Of a stretch of DNA of 64,000 bases, positions 26,258 to 35,698 are shown piece after piece. The stretch is from Streptomyces sp. BV286. GTDB lineage: Bacteria > Actinomycetota > Actinomycetes > Streptomycetales > Streptomycetaceae. Numbering within the stretch: the stretch's first letter is position 1; the number at the start of each line of letters is the position of its first letter. The notes under the pieces are model-generated. The model was not told the origin of the DNA. It was given only the letters and a program-made list of their open reading frames with translations, and did not search any database. Made by a program: the position numbers and the translations under genes. The DNA is taken from assembly GCF_019090165.1 (NCBI RefSeq), contig NZ_JAHRIB010000152.1:62001-126000 (forward strand). Direction: 5' to 3'.

Positions 26258-29200
26258 ATGGAGGCCTGGCAGCGCGGAGACCTGATCCTCGGCCTCTACG
26301 AGGTGCTGGACGTGGTGCGCACCGGTGGCATGGGACTGGTGCACCGGGTCCGGCACCGCGGCTGGGACATCGACCTGGCGGTGAAGACCCCGCGCAGGGC
26401 CCTGGCCCGCTCGCCGGACGCGATCAGGGATTTCGAACGGGAAGCCGAGGTGTGGGTCGGGCTGGGCCTGCACCCGCACATCGCGAACTGCGTCTACGTC
26501 CGCACCCTCGACGGCGTGCCCCGGGTCTTCGCCGAGTGGGCGGACGGCGGCAGCCTGGCCGAGGCCGTCCGGAGCCGGAGCCTCTACGGGAACGATCCCC
26601 TGGGATCGCTGCTGGACGTCGCCGTCCAGTCCGCGTGGGGGCTCGACCACGCGCACGAGAACGGGGTCGTGCACCAGGACGTCAAGCCCGCCAACGTGAT
26701 GCTCGACCGGGACGGCACCGTCAAGGTCACCGACTTCGGAATGGCCCGGGCCCGCATGGTCACCGGGGAGGACGCCGGGGACGCCGATCCGTTCGTCAGC
26801 CGCGGCGGCCTGACTCCCGCGTACTGCTCGCCCGAACAGGCGCGGTCGCCGGGCGGGCTCACGACGGCCACGGACATCTGGTCCTGGGCGGTCACCGTCC
26901 TCGAAATGTTCCTCGGCCGGCCACCGGACCCGGACGGGACCGCGGCGGGCACCGTCCTCGACGGCATCGCCCGCACCGGGGTCCCGGACGCGATCCTGCC
27001 GGTGCCGGTCGAGGTGGCGGACCTGCTGCGGGAGTGCTTCACCGAGGACCCGGCCGCGCGCCCCGGCCGGCTGGGGCCGCTCGCGGAGCGCCTGATCCGG
27101 GTGCACGAGCGGGAGGTCGGCCCGTACCCCCGGCGTGTCCCGGCGGCGGCCACCCTGCTCGCCGACGGTCTGTCCAACCACGCACTGTCCCTGCTGGACC
27201 TCGGCCGCCGGGACAGTGCCGAGGAGCTGTGGACCCGGGCTCTGCGGGCGGATCCGCACCACCCGCACGCCCGCTACAACCGCGGGCTGCACCGGTGGCG
27301 GACCGGGACGGTCACCGACGTCGAACTGGTCGACGAACTGGAATCCGTGCGGTTCGGGGACCCGGATGACGGCGTCGGGACATACCTGCTCGCGCTGGTG
27401 CACCGGGAACGCGGCGACCCGCTCGCGGCGGCCGCCCTCCTGCGGGACGCGGCAGCGAGGACGCCCGGCGACCCGCAGATCGCCGCCGCGCTCGCGTCGG
27501 TCGAAGGCGCGTCCTCGCCCGCGCAGTCCGTCCTGCCGGAGGAGCACGAGGACTGGATCACCGCCCTCGCGCTGACCCCGGACGGCCAGGTCGCTGTCTC
27601 GGCCGACGGCTCCGGCGGGGTGCGCGTCTGGGACGTCCCCGCGAGGGAGTGCCGGCAGCGGTTCGAGATCGACGGGTACCGCGCCTCGGCCCTGGCGGTG
27701 CGCGACGACGGACAGCTCGTGGTCGTCGGCGGGGGAATCGGGCGGGCGCTCGTGCTCGACCTCGAAGCCGCGGCCGGATTCGAGCTGCCCGGCCACCCCA
27801 GCTGGGTGGGCCTGGTTGCGCTGACGGCGGACCAGCGGCACGCGGTCACCAGTGGCTTCGAAGGGGAGACCGTCACCTGGGACCTGACCACGGGCGAACC
27901 CCTGGACGGCCGGCAGTTCGAGAAGGCGGCGGATGCTCTCGGCGCCCGGGGCACCCTGTGCTCCGTCATCGACCACCAGCGCCGCACGACCTCGGTGTAC
28001 GACGTCCGTACGGGCGAGCTGGTGCACCGGTTCGACGGCACCCGGATGTCGGCGCGGTTCAGCGGCGACGGTCGCCTCGCCGTCGTCGGCCTCGGCAGCA
28101 CCGGCGTCCAGCTGGTCGATCTCGCATCGGGCGAGGCCCGGCGGGAGTTGAAGACCGGCCACGGGCAGATCGCCGTCGACGCGGACGGCACGGTCGGCTT
28201 CTCCAGCGGCGGCCGCGACGAGCCGTCGCGGGTGTGGGACCTGCACAGCGGCCGGTGCCGCCTGTCCCTGGACCCGGCGCCCGACACCAAGAAGGTCGAA
28301 CTGAGCGCGGCCGGGCGGGTCGCCGTGACCGCCGAGGGCAGGTCCGTACGGGTGTGGCACCTGCCGCCCCCGGGACCGCCGGCCCCGTGGAGCTACGTCC
28401 GCCCCCACGAAGCCCCGGACGTCGCCGCCGTCGCCGCCCGGGCGGCCACGCTCCTGACAGAGGCGGTCACACTGGCCGGCGCCGGGCAGCTCGACGAGGC
28501 AGCCGACCGGATCCGCGCCGCCCGCGCACTGCCCGGACACCGGCGTCACGCCGATCCGGTACGCCTCTGGCGCCGTCTCGGCGCCCTCGGCCGCCGGACC
28601 GGGCTCGCCGACGCCTGGTCCGCGGGCAGGATCGTCCCGGAGGACGGCCGGTCGTGGGCCCTGGAGTTCAGCGGCCGCAGCCCCACCGCGCTCGCCCGCG
28701 CCGGGAACGCCGCCGAAGCGTGGGTCTTCGACGTCGGGACCGGGCAGCTGCTGCACACGCTCAGCCTGCACACCGGCCACATCAGCGCCCTGGCGATGAC
28801 CTCCGACGGACGGCTCGCGGTGTCCGGGGGCGAGGACGGCCGGGTCGTCGCCTGGGACCCGCGGGACAGACACATCGTCCAGCTGTTCATCAGTCCCCGC
28901 GACAACGTGTACTACGTCGCGGTCAGCGAGGACGGCCAAGTGGCTCTCTCGGGAACCGCCGACGGACTGGTCGTGGCCTGGGACATCGGCAGCGGCCGGG
29001 CCATCGGGCGTTGGGAGGCGCACCCGGGGGCGGTGCTGGACGTGGCCGTCAGCGCTGATCACCGCTACGGGCTCTCCCGGGGCCAGGACGTCAGCGTGAA
29101 GATCTGGGATCTGCGCGAGGGCGAGCTCCGGTGGGTGCTGCGCGGGCACGACGAATGGATCGGCGCGGCACGGTTCGCCGACGACGGCCGGTTCGTGGTC

Positions 29201-30607
29201 ACCGGTGGGGCCGACGCCGCGGTACGGGTCTGGCGGACCGCCGACGGGAGTTGCGAGGTCGTCCTCGCCGGGCACACGGACGCCGTGGTCGACGTCCTGC
29301 CGAGTCCGGACGCCCGACGGCTGCTGTCCTGCTCGGTGGACGGCACCGTCCGGCTGTGGGACGTCGGGGGTGCTCGCTGCGTCCACGTCCTGGCCGGGCA
29401 CACCGGCATCGTGCGGAGTCTGGCCGTCACACCGGACTTCCGGCTCGCGGCGTCGGGCGGGGAGGATCGGACGGCCCGGTTGTGGGACCTCACGACCGGC
29501 AGGCAGCTACGCTCCTTCACCGGCTTCTCAAGCGCGGTCACGCACGTGGCCCTGGCCCCCGACGGCACCCTGCTGCTCGCCGGTGACGAGTACGGGCGCC
29601 TGCTGACCTGGACCCTGGACTGGGAGTACGACTTCGGCTCGGCGACCGGTTCCCTCCGGCCGGAGGCCGAGTCCACGCTCGACGAACTTCGGGCCGAGGT
29701 CGCCGTTCCGCTGCCCTCCCGGGCGGACAGCCGCCCGGCGCTCGTCGAGACGTTCGCCCGCCTCGGCGACCGGCAGCGGCACGCCGTCACCCGCACCCTG
29801 GAGCTCGCCCGCGAACTGGACAAGATCCTTGCGCGTTCCGACACCGGCTACCGGCTGTACGTGCGCTTCGTGGCCGAGGACGCGGCGGCCCGGGAGCCCA
29901 CCCGGACACCGAGCACGGCCGAACGGCTCGCGCTGCTCCTGCGACCGGAGGCAGAGCTGAACCGGTCCGAGGCGTTCTGGGCCAACTACTTCGCCGAGCA
30001 GCTCCAGGACGACCTCGTCACGCTCGCCGAGGCCGCCCCGGTCCTGCACCGCGAGGGCGACCTGGCCGCGGCCGAGCACACGTGGCAACTCGTCGTCGAC
30101 GTCCGTTCCCACCTCTGGGACGCCGGGCACGTCGAGACCCAGGGCGCGATGCTCGGCTGGGCCGCGGTCCTCACCGACCTGCACCGGCAGCCGGAGGCCC
30201 TGGCCCTGGTCCGGTCGGTGACGGGAGAGCGCGCACAGGACCTGGGGCCGGACCACCCGGCCGCCCTGGAGGCGACGGCGGTGCTCGCGTCCCTGCTCAC
30301 GGCGAGCGGTGAGCAGGCGGAAGCAGAACGGATGTACGACGATCTGCTGCCCCGGCTCGTGAAGCGCTTCGGCCGCGACGACGGCCGGACGCTCGACGCC
30401 CGGGTGGGGCTGGCGCGCGTGCACCACCGGCTCGGGCGACCGGGTGAAGCCGAGCCGGTCCTGCGCGAGGTGCTGGCGAAACGGCGGCTGAGGCTGGGCG
30501 ACGACCACCCGGACACCCTCGCCGTCCAGAGCGAGCTGGACAGCGTACGGGTGCAGGTGCCGACGCCGGAGAAGCCGGCGCGGTGGCGATGGAGGAGGCG
30601 GCGATGA
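26258..30607 (+). CDS. Ser/Thr protein kinase with two WD40 propeller regions and C-terminal TPRs
   Basis: 1449 residues, no membrane span. The kinase domain (about 10-275) has glycine loop TGGMGLVHRV, Lys43 in LAVKTP, catalytic loop HQDVKPANV (Asp141, Asn146) and DFG (159-161). HRD is changed to HQD, a non-RD kinase. TPR-like helices (about 300-410) lead to a first WD40 region (about 430-710) with VRVWDV and VTWDL. After a helical stretch, a second WD40 region (about 810-1130) shows VAWDP, KIWDL, VRLWDV and ARLWDL. Kinesin-light-chain-type TPRs (LGPDHPAALEATAVLASLL, LGDDHPDTLAVQSELD) occupy about 1240-1440. The layout suggests a cytoplasmic sensor-kinase. The next gene overlaps by ATGA. Confidence 0.9.
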   Translation: MEAWQRGDLILGLYEVLDVVRTGGMGLVHRVRHRGWDIDLAVKTPRRALARSPDAIRDFEREAEVWVGLGLHPHIANCVYVRTLDGVPRVFAEWADGGSLAEAVRSRSLYGNDPLGSLLDVAVQSAWGLDHAHENGVVHQDVKPANVMLDRDGTVKVTDFGMARARMVTGEDAGDADPFVSRGGLTPAYCSPEQARSPGGLTTATDIWSWAVTVLEMFLGRPPDPDGTAAGTVLDGIARTGVPDAILPVPVEVADLLRECFTEDPAARPGRLGPLAERLIRVHEREVGPYPRRVPAAATLLADGLSNHALSLLDLGRRDSAEELWTRALRADPHHPHARYNRGLHRWRTGTVTDVELVDELESVRFGDPDDGVGTYLLALVHRERGDPLAAAALLRDAAARTPGDPQIAAALASVEGASSPAQSVLPEEHEDWITALALTPDGQVAVSADGSGGVRVWDVPARECRQRFEIDGYRASALAVRDDGQLVVVGGGIGRALVLDLEAAAGFELPGHPSWVGLVALTADQRHAVTSGFEGETVTWDLTTGEPLDGRQFEKAADALGARGTLCSVIDHQRRTTSVYDVRTGELVHRFDGTRMSARFSGDGRLAVVGLGSTGVQLVDLASGEARRELKTGHGQIAVDADGTVGFSSGGRDEPSRVWDLHSGRCRLSLDPAPDTKKVELSAAGRVAVTAEGRSVRVWHLPPPGPPAPWSYVRPHEAPDVAAVAARAATLLTEAVTLAGAGQLDEAADRIRAARALPGHRRHADPVRLWRRLGALGRRTGLADAWSAGRIVPEDGRSWALEFSGRSPTALARAGNAAEAWVFDVGTGQLLHTLSLHTGHISALAMTSDGRLAVSGGEDGRVVAWDPRDRHIVQLFISPRDNVYYVAVSEDGQVALSGTADGLVVAWDIGSGRAIGRWEAHPGAVLDVAVSADHRYGLSRGQDVSVKIWDLREGELRWVLRGHDEWIGAARFADDGRFVVTGGADAAVRVWRTADGSCEVVLAGHTDAVVDVLPSPDARRLLSCSVDGTVRLWDVGGARCVHVLAGHTGIVRSLAVTPDFRLAASGGEDRTARLWDLTTGRQLRSFTGFSSAVTHVALAPDGTLLLAGDEYGRLLTWTLDWEYDFGSATGSLRPEAESTLDELRAEVAVPLPSRADSRPALVETFARLGDRQRHAVTRTLELARELDKILARSDTGYRLYVRFVAEDAAAREPTRTPSTAERLALLLRPEAELNRSEAFWANYFAEQLQDDLVTLAEAAPVLHREGDLAAAEHTWQLVVDVRSHLWDAGHVETQGAMLGWAAVLTDLHRQPEALALVRSVTGERAQDLGPDHPAALEATAVLASLLTASGEQAEAERMYDDLLPRLVKRFGRDDGRTLDARVGLARVHHRLGRPGEAEPVLREVLAKRRLRLGDDHPDTLAVQSELDSVRVQVPTPEKPARWRWRRRR

Positions 30608-31323
30608 TCCCGGGCGGGTCGAACATCGGAACCCTGATCACCGGCAAGGCGTTCATGGCGGAGATCGGCGTGTTCTTCCCCGTGAGCATGACGTTGCGAG
30701 GCGAGGAGTTCGCGGCCGTGTTCATGATGCGCGCCGGTGAACTCGGGCACCGGACCACCGGGCCGTACACGCCCGACCGGCCACCGGTCGACGCGATGAA
30801 CTGGGCTCAGCTGCGGACGGGGATCGGCATGGCCGGACACTTTCCCCGCTTCCGGATCGACGCGAGCGGCCTGTGGCCGCGCATCCACGTCGAGCTGCTC
30901 GGCACCGCTGTCCGCGGGCTGATCGTGATGCCGGAGGAGGTGACGGCGGAGTCGGTGAACGCGCCCTACCTCGGCGCGTGGCAGGAACAGATCTCGTCCA
31001 GGGTGCGGATCGCGCTCGACTGGATCGCCGAGTGGCTCACGGCGTGCCACCGCCAGGCCGGCGGCACCGAGCCGTCGGTCGACCTCGACCTCGTATATCG
31101 GCCGGACAACGACTACGAGACGGGCCTCGCCCAGGCCGACGAGCTGGTACGGGAGCTCATCCCTCCGGTGCGCCCGGTCCTCGAACTGCGCTGGCGTTCC
31201 GTGAGCCCGGCCCAGCGCAAGGCCTTTGTGAAGAACCTCAAAGGCGCCCGACGCGTCGGAACCCGGTCCGACCGGCGACTGAGCCACCGGATCGGCGGTA
31301 TCGAGCTGGAAGTGCCGGGCTGA
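30604..31323 (+). CDS. hypothetical protein, third gene of kinase unit
   Basis: 239 residues, no recognised domain, soluble. Notable stretches are GEEFAAVFMMRAGELGHRTTG, an acidic WQEQISSRVRIALDWIAEWL helix, and a basic C-terminal tail rich in Arg/Lys (RKAFVKNLKGARRVGTRSDRR). The ATG overlaps the kinase stop (ATGA), with AGGAGG 6 bases before it, so translation is coupled to the kinase. It is probably a partner or substrate of the kinase; the basic tail could bind nucleic acid or the kinase's acidic surface. That is speculation. Confidence 0.75.
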   Translation: MIPGGSNIGTLITGKAFMAEIGVFFPVSMTLRGEEFAAVFMMRAGELGHRTTGPYTPDRPPVDAMNWAQLRTGIGMAGHFPRFRIDASGLWPRIHVELLGTAVRGLIVMPEEVTAESVNAPYLGAWQEQISSRVRIALDWIAEWLTACHRQAGGTEPSVDLDLVYRPDNDYETGLAQADELVRELIPPVRPVLELRWRSVSPAQRKAFVKNLKGARRVGTRSDRRLSHRIGGIELEVPG

Positions 31324-31360
31324 GGAAGGCAGAAAGCAACAGAGAGGCCGAGCGCCGAGG

Positions 31361-31380
31361 CAGCGGAGAGACGACCGCTG
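31361..31380. terminator. weak hairpin between kinase unit and GH30 gene
   Basis: CAGCGG pairs with CCGCTG across 8 bases, 38 bases after the last kinase-unit stop. Convergent genes flank it. The stem is only 6 bp and there is no T-run. Confidence 0.25.
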
Positions 31381-31527
31381 AGAGGCTGGGTGCGGCACTC
31401 CCCATCTGGCAGGCACCGTACCGGTGTGGACGTGTTCCTGACCGGTGTTCGCCGATCACCGCACGCAACGCCGACCATCCTTGGTGCGGACCTCGTGCGC
31501 GGTGCTCTGCCAGTGGGGAGGTGCGCC

Positions 31528-34500
31528 TCAGCGTCGTACGAGGTCGATCCTGTACTTCCTTGTCTTCGATCCGTCCTCGCTGGTCACGGAGACGACCGCC
31601 GACGATTTCCCGGACTCGGTGGTCCGGTCCACGGTCACGGTCGCGTAGGGGTCGCGTGCCGTCGCCGTGACCACGCTCCGCTTCGGGTCGTCGGTGACGA
31701 CCCGATAGGTGGTCGTGTCGGGGTCGAACGACGTGACCGGTTTCCCGGCGACCTCGACGGAAGCGGCGGCGGCGTCGGCGGAGGAGCCGGGCGTCCTGGC
31801 GTACACCTCGATCTCGCTCATCGTGATGTAGCCGCCCTGACGCGCGGTCATCACCACGCGCACCCCGGTGGAGGGCCCGGCTTCCAGGGGGACGTCGACC
31901 ACCGGTGTGCCCTCGGTGCCGACCGCGACGGTGTCGCTCGCGTCGACCCACGGACCGTCGTCGGCCGCCCGCACCTGCACCTTCAGGCTCCCGGGGAAGG
32001 AGGCGGTGCTCCCGTCGCGGTGGAAGTGCGCGACGATCCGGTTCAGGTCGCGGGCCTGTGGCAGCGTGAAGGTGACGGTGTCGGACGGGTTCTTGGTGTT
32101 CCCCGGCTTCCAGTTGGACCAGGCCTTCTCGGACGTGTTGCCGTTGCGCAGTCGCTCCGCGGAGTACCCGCTCTCGGTGAACGTCGCGGCGACGGAGACG
32201 TCTTCGTCGGGTGCCACATTGGTCGCCACGGGTTCGGTGACCTGTACCCGTACGGTGGCGACCGCCGTGTCGCCTCCGATGATCCGTGCGACGCCGTGCA
32301 GGGTCACGACACCGGTCGCGTCGAACGCCCCGTCGGGCGCCGCGTTCCAGCTCACCGGAAGGTCGGTCCGGCCGCCGTGCCGGCCCACGCCGGTGACCGT
32401 GGAAGGCAGTTGCGGCGTGCCGCCCACGTAGGTCTTGGCGCGGCCCGGGAGCGTCGAGGCGATCGTGTCGACGGTGACGACCGCCTTCGCGGGAATCGTG
32501 CGCCCGAGGGGATCGGTCGCCTCGCCCTTCACGCGTACCGTCCCCGGATCACGCCATTTCCGGTCCGGCGGAAGCTTCCACACCACGGGGAGGGAGCCCC
32601 GGGCGCCGTCCCGGAACACCGGCGTCACCGTCTGCGGCAGCGTCGGCCGCAGACCGGGAACGGTGAACACCTCGGCCGGTTCGGTGCGCAGCACCGTCTC
32701 GTCGGTGACGGCCCAGCGCTGGTTGGCCGCCGACGTCGGCGTGTACGTGGAGACCGTGGCGCCGTCGGCGGAGGACTGCCCGGTGACGTCGAGCAGGCGG
32801 CCGGTCGCGGCGTTCACGAACGTCCAACTGCCGTCCCCCGTCGTCGACATGATCCACTGAGCGGCTTCGGCGACCTTGCCGCCTGCCGTGCCCGGTTCGT
32901 CGAGGACGGCCTGGTTGTCGCGTACGGCGAGCCGTCTGCCGCCCTGGGCGGTGGTGAGGGTGTACCGCTCGCGGTTGTCGGTGCCGCGCGTCAACTGCCG
33001 GACGGACCACAGCTGTTGGGGGCTGTCGGCGTCGGTCGTACGGAGGACGACACCGCTGCCGTCCTCCGATGGTGCCAGAGACTTCCCGCTCTGTGCGCCC
33101 TGGAGCCGGTAGAGGTGGCCGCGCTGCACGAGGGCCGCGTCCTCCGCCACGCCGCCGACGCCCTCGACCAGGAACGTCGTGACCGACTTCGCGGGAACGG
33201 CGAGCGTGGCCGAGCGGTCGTTCACCCGGACCGCGGTGCCGCGTACGAGCGCGCCGTCGGCGCTGGTCACCACGGGGGTGACGGAGGCCCGCGGGGAGAT
33301 TTTGCCGAAGCGCGAGAGGTCCAGGGTGACGGAGCGCGCGGCCGTGCCGCTGTTCACGTGCACCACGGTCGCCGCACGGCCCGACTTCCGCACGGCGGCG
33401 ACGCTGGACGGATCGTCGACCTTCACGAAGTGATCGCCGGGCCGGATGTGGTGGGTGAAGTTGCGGATGGTGTGGAACTTGGAGTTGGCCCGGACGGGGC
33501 AGGTCTCCAGGGTGTCCGCGGCCGTGCAGTTGAACGGGACGTGGATGCTGCCCCAGTTCTTGCCGGCCGCTGCCTGCGGGGCGGCGTCCTCGACCGGTTG
33601 CCAGAACACCCAGGCGGAGGGCTCCAGTTCACGCATGTCCTCGACCATGCGCGTGGCGATCCCGAGCCCGGGGTCCATGCCCGTGAAGTCGGTTCCGGTG
33701 CCCCAGGTGCCCTCGACCTCGCTCATCCAGAGCTTCTTGTCCGCGCCCTTGGCGATGTCACGGGCGCTGGTGCGCATGCCCGTGCCGTAGGTGTGCACGT
33801 TGAGCTGGGGGACGGCGGCTCGCGCGGAGGGGCCGTAGGCGTTCCAGTTCTGGGTGAAGATGCTCGGGTTGGTCTCGTCCATCGCGGAGATCTCGGCGTC
33901 GGTCCGTGCCCCGTCGAGGGCCTTGTCGAGGGCGAGGAGCACCTTCTCCTGGAGCGCGGGTCCCGCGTGCGCGCCCTCCTGACGTCCGCCCGTGGGCTGA
34001 CCGTCCGCTCCGATCTGCGTACCCCAGTAAGGGGTGTTGGGTTCGTTCAGCGGGGCGATGGTGTCGAACTCGATGCCGTGGGCCTTCTCCATCCGCTCGG
34101 TCACGCGCACCAGATAGGTGGCGAAGTCGTCGACGCGGTCCGTGCGGATCTGGTCCGCGCTGGAGTCGAGGCCTCCGGAGACGTAGCCGCTGACGGTCTG
34201 GAACCAGGGAGGTGAGTTGCTGAACGACTCCCAGCGGGTGATTTTGTCCTTGATCTGGTCCACCCACCAGCGCTGGCCCGCGTCGGCGTTCCAGTCCCAG
34301 TGGTCCGGGTTGTCCGGATCCCACCAGTCCGTGTCCTGCCGGGTGGTTCCCTCGGGGGCCTTCCAGAAGCCCTCCATGGTCGCGCCCGTCTTCATGTAGT
34401 CCTTGCGGACGTCCGGGGCGTTGCCGCCACCGATGTTGTAGCGGGCGATGTTGAGACCGAGGCCGTCCTCGCCGAACAGCATGTCGACGAGCCGTCTTCG

Positions 34501-34719
34501 GATCGGTTCCGGATAGCGGCCCGTGGCGTTGGCGAACCAGACGAGACTCGTCCCCCACCCCTCGAACTCCTGCTGCTGGTAGGACGGGTCGATCCGCACG
34601 GTGACCGCGTTCGGCGGTGGCGACTGTGCGCTCACCGCCGGGGCGGCCACGAGACTCGCACCGAGTACCAGGGGAACCGCTGGGGCCAATGCCCGGACGA
34701 TGCGATGCCGATCAGACAC
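31528..34719 (-). CDS. secreted glycoside hydrolase family 30 enzyme, endo-beta-1,6-galactanase-like, multidomain
   Basis: 1063 residues. A signal peptide (cleavage near Ala31, APAVSA|QSPP) precedes the GH30 catalytic domain (about 40-500), with acid/base Glu226 in APLNEPNTPYWG and nucleophile Glu334 in LWMSEVEGTWG. A ricin-like lectin region (about 535-680) contains YRLQGAQSGKSL and QRWAV. Two Big_4-type Ig-like repeats (about 690-850) and a discoidin-like module (about 870-990) follow, then an Ig-like C-terminus. The first part resembles endo-beta-1,6-galactanases, which cut type II arabinogalactan. GTG at 34719 has GGAAGGGAG 6 bases upstream. It is unlinked to the galactan locus 15 kb away but may act on related side chains. 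Confidence 0.85.
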   Translation of the reverse strand: MSDRHRIVRALAPAVPLVLGASLVAAPAVSAQSPPPNAVTVRIDPSYQQQEFEGWGTSLVWFANATGRYPEPIRRRLVDMLFGEDGLGLNIARYNIGGGNAPDVRKDYMKTGATMEGFWKAPEGTTRQDTDWWDPDNPDHWDWNADAGQRWWVDQIKDKITRWESFSNSPPWFQTVSGYVSGGLDSSADQIRTDRVDDFATYLVRVTERMEKAHGIEFDTIAPLNEPNTPYWGTQIGADGQPTGGRQEGAHAGPALQEKVLLALDKALDGARTDAEISAMDETNPSIFTQNWNAYGPSARAAVPQLNVHTYGTGMRTSARDIAKGADKKLWMSEVEGTWGTGTDFTGMDPGLGIATRMVEDMRELEPSAWVFWQPVEDAAPQAAAGKNWGSIHVPFNCTAADTLETCPVRANSKFHTIRNFTHHIRPGDHFVKVDDPSSVAAVRKSGRAATVVHVNSGTAARSVTLDLSRFGKISPRASVTPVVTSADGALVRGTAVRVNDRSATLAVPAKSVTTFLVEGVGGVAEDAALVQRGHLYRLQGAQSGKSLAPSEDGSGVVLRTTDADSPQQLWSVRQLTRGTDNRERYTLTTAQGGRRLAVRDNQAVLDEPGTAGGKVAEAAQWIMSTTGDGSWTFVNAATGRLLDVTGQSSADGATVSTYTPTSAANQRWAVTDETVLRTEPAEVFTVPGLRPTLPQTVTPVFRDGARGSLPVVWKLPPDRKWRDPGTVRVKGEATDPLGRTIPAKAVVTVDTIASTLPGRAKTYVGGTPQLPSTVTGVGRHGGRTDLPVSWNAAPDGAFDATGVVTLHGVARIIGGDTAVATVRVQVTEPVATNVAPDEDVSVAATFTESGYSAERLRNGNTSEKAWSNWKPGNTKNPSDTVTFTLPQARDLNRIVAHFHRDGSTASFPGSLKVQVRAADDGPWVDASDTVAVGTEGTPVVDVPLEAGPSTGVRVVMTARQGGYITMSEIEVYARTPGSSADAAAASVEVAGKPVTSFDPDTTTYRVVTDDPKRSVVTATARDPYATVTVDRTTESGKSSAVVSVTSEDGSKTRKYRIDLVRR

Positions 34720-34951
34720 GACACTCCCTTCCACAACACGGAGGCAAACAGAACCGATCAGAAGGAATCGAGTTCAGGGCATGCTTGATGACGGAAATGG
34801 ACACGTCAAGAGGGTGTGCATGCTTCGCTCCGTGCACCGGCCCGTCGCCGCACGCGTTCCGGGGCATCCGCTCCTGGCCGGGGGACCCGTGTCTGTCCGT
34901 GGCCGCGGCCGAGCGCCGGAACCGACGCGCGGTCGCGCACCGGGCCGGCCG

Positions 34952-35596
34952 TCAGTCCAGCGTCGCGTAGACGATGAGGTTGTTCACCGGGTGCCCCTCG
35001 GCGTCGAAGTCGCCGTCGCAGGTGACCAGTCGCAGGGCGCGGTCCTCGGTGGGGCCGTACACCTTGTCGGTGGGGAAGGCGTTCTTGTTGACGCTCTCGG
35101 TGCCCGTGACGGTGAAGTGCGCCGCTTCGCCCCGGTCGTCGGTGACGGTGATGTCCGCGCCCTTGGTGATCTTCTTGAGGTCGTGGAAGACCGCCTTGCC
35201 GAAGCGCGTGTCGTTGTGGCCGATGATGACGGCCGGACCGACTTCACCGGGCACGGATCCGCCGATGTACCAGCCGGCGGTCATGCCCTTCTCGGCTGGG
35301 GGGACCTCCACGGTTCCGTCCGCGTTGCGACCGAGCTCCATCAGGGAACTGGTGACCCCGATCGAGGGGATGGCGACCTCGGTGGGGACGGGCGGCTGCG
35401 TGGCCCCGGTGCCCTCTGTGGCGCCGGGTGAGGGGGCGCCGGCCGCGGCAGGCGAGTTCGGGGCGGCCGGTTCGGTCCGGTCGGGAGCGGATGAACAGCC
35501 GGTGAGCACGGCGACCAGCGCGGATACGACGAGGGCGGCACGGGCAGGGGCCGGCAGGGCGGCGTGGCGCCGTACCGGTGGGCGTGCAGAGGACAC
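34952..35596 (-). CDS. class F sortase, lipoprotein
   Basis: 214 residues. A type II signal with lipobox LTGC (Cys34) is followed by a Pro/Ala-rich linker (35-72) and a sortase domain. His127 is in IIGHND and Cys193 in LRLVTCDGDFD. These match class F sortases, which cleave surface proteins or anchor them to the wall. No Arg is found after Cys193 in the last 21 residues, where class F enzymes usually have one; activity is therefore uncertain. GTG at 35596 has GGAG 8 bases upstream. Its upstream neighbour at 35699-36052 is a possible substrate. Confidence 0.85.
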   Translation of the reverse strand: MSSARPPVRRHAALPAPARAALVVSALVAVLTGCSSAPDRTEPAAPNSPAAAGAPSPGATEGTGATQPPVPTEVAIPSIGVTSSLMELGRNADGTVEVPPAEKGMTAGWYIGGSVPGEVGPAVIIGHNDTRFGKAVFHDLKKITKGADITVTDDRGEAAHFTVTGTESVNKNAFPTDKVYGPTEDRALRLVTCDGDFDAEGHPVNNLIVYATLD

Positions 35597-35639
35597 AACG
35601 GACTCCAGAGCAGGAACTGCGGGACCGGGTGAATGCGCG

Positions 35640-35669
35640 GTGGCGCCGCCCGGCGAAGGGCGGCGCCAC
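35640..35669 (-). terminator. 12-bp perfect hairpin between anchor-like protein and sortase
   Basis: GTGGCGCCGCCC pairs perfectly with GGGCGGCGCCAC across 6 bases (35640-35669). On the minus strand it follows the small anchor-like gene and precedes the sortase. There is no T-run. It may end the first transcript or reduce readthrough into the sortase. Confidence 0.6.
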
Positions 35670-35698
35670 TGGTGTGCCGAGTCGGCCGTCGGGCCGGA

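Noticed and set aside
25820..29401. Open frame of 1193 codons antisense to the kinase gene
   Set aside because: Composition is that of a codon-position shadow; the plus strand has kinase and WD40 motifs.
31390..34215. Open frame of 941 codons antisense to the GH30 gene
   Set aside because: The protein is rich in Arg, Gly and Val with no domain, and the other strand has clear GH30 motifs. Long antisense frames are expected at this GC content.
34750..34850. LacI-type palindrome or strong promoter upstream of the GH30 gene
   Set aside because: No TGTGA/TCACA arms; only TTGACG with a poor -10 was seen, so co-regulation with the galactan locus is not supported.
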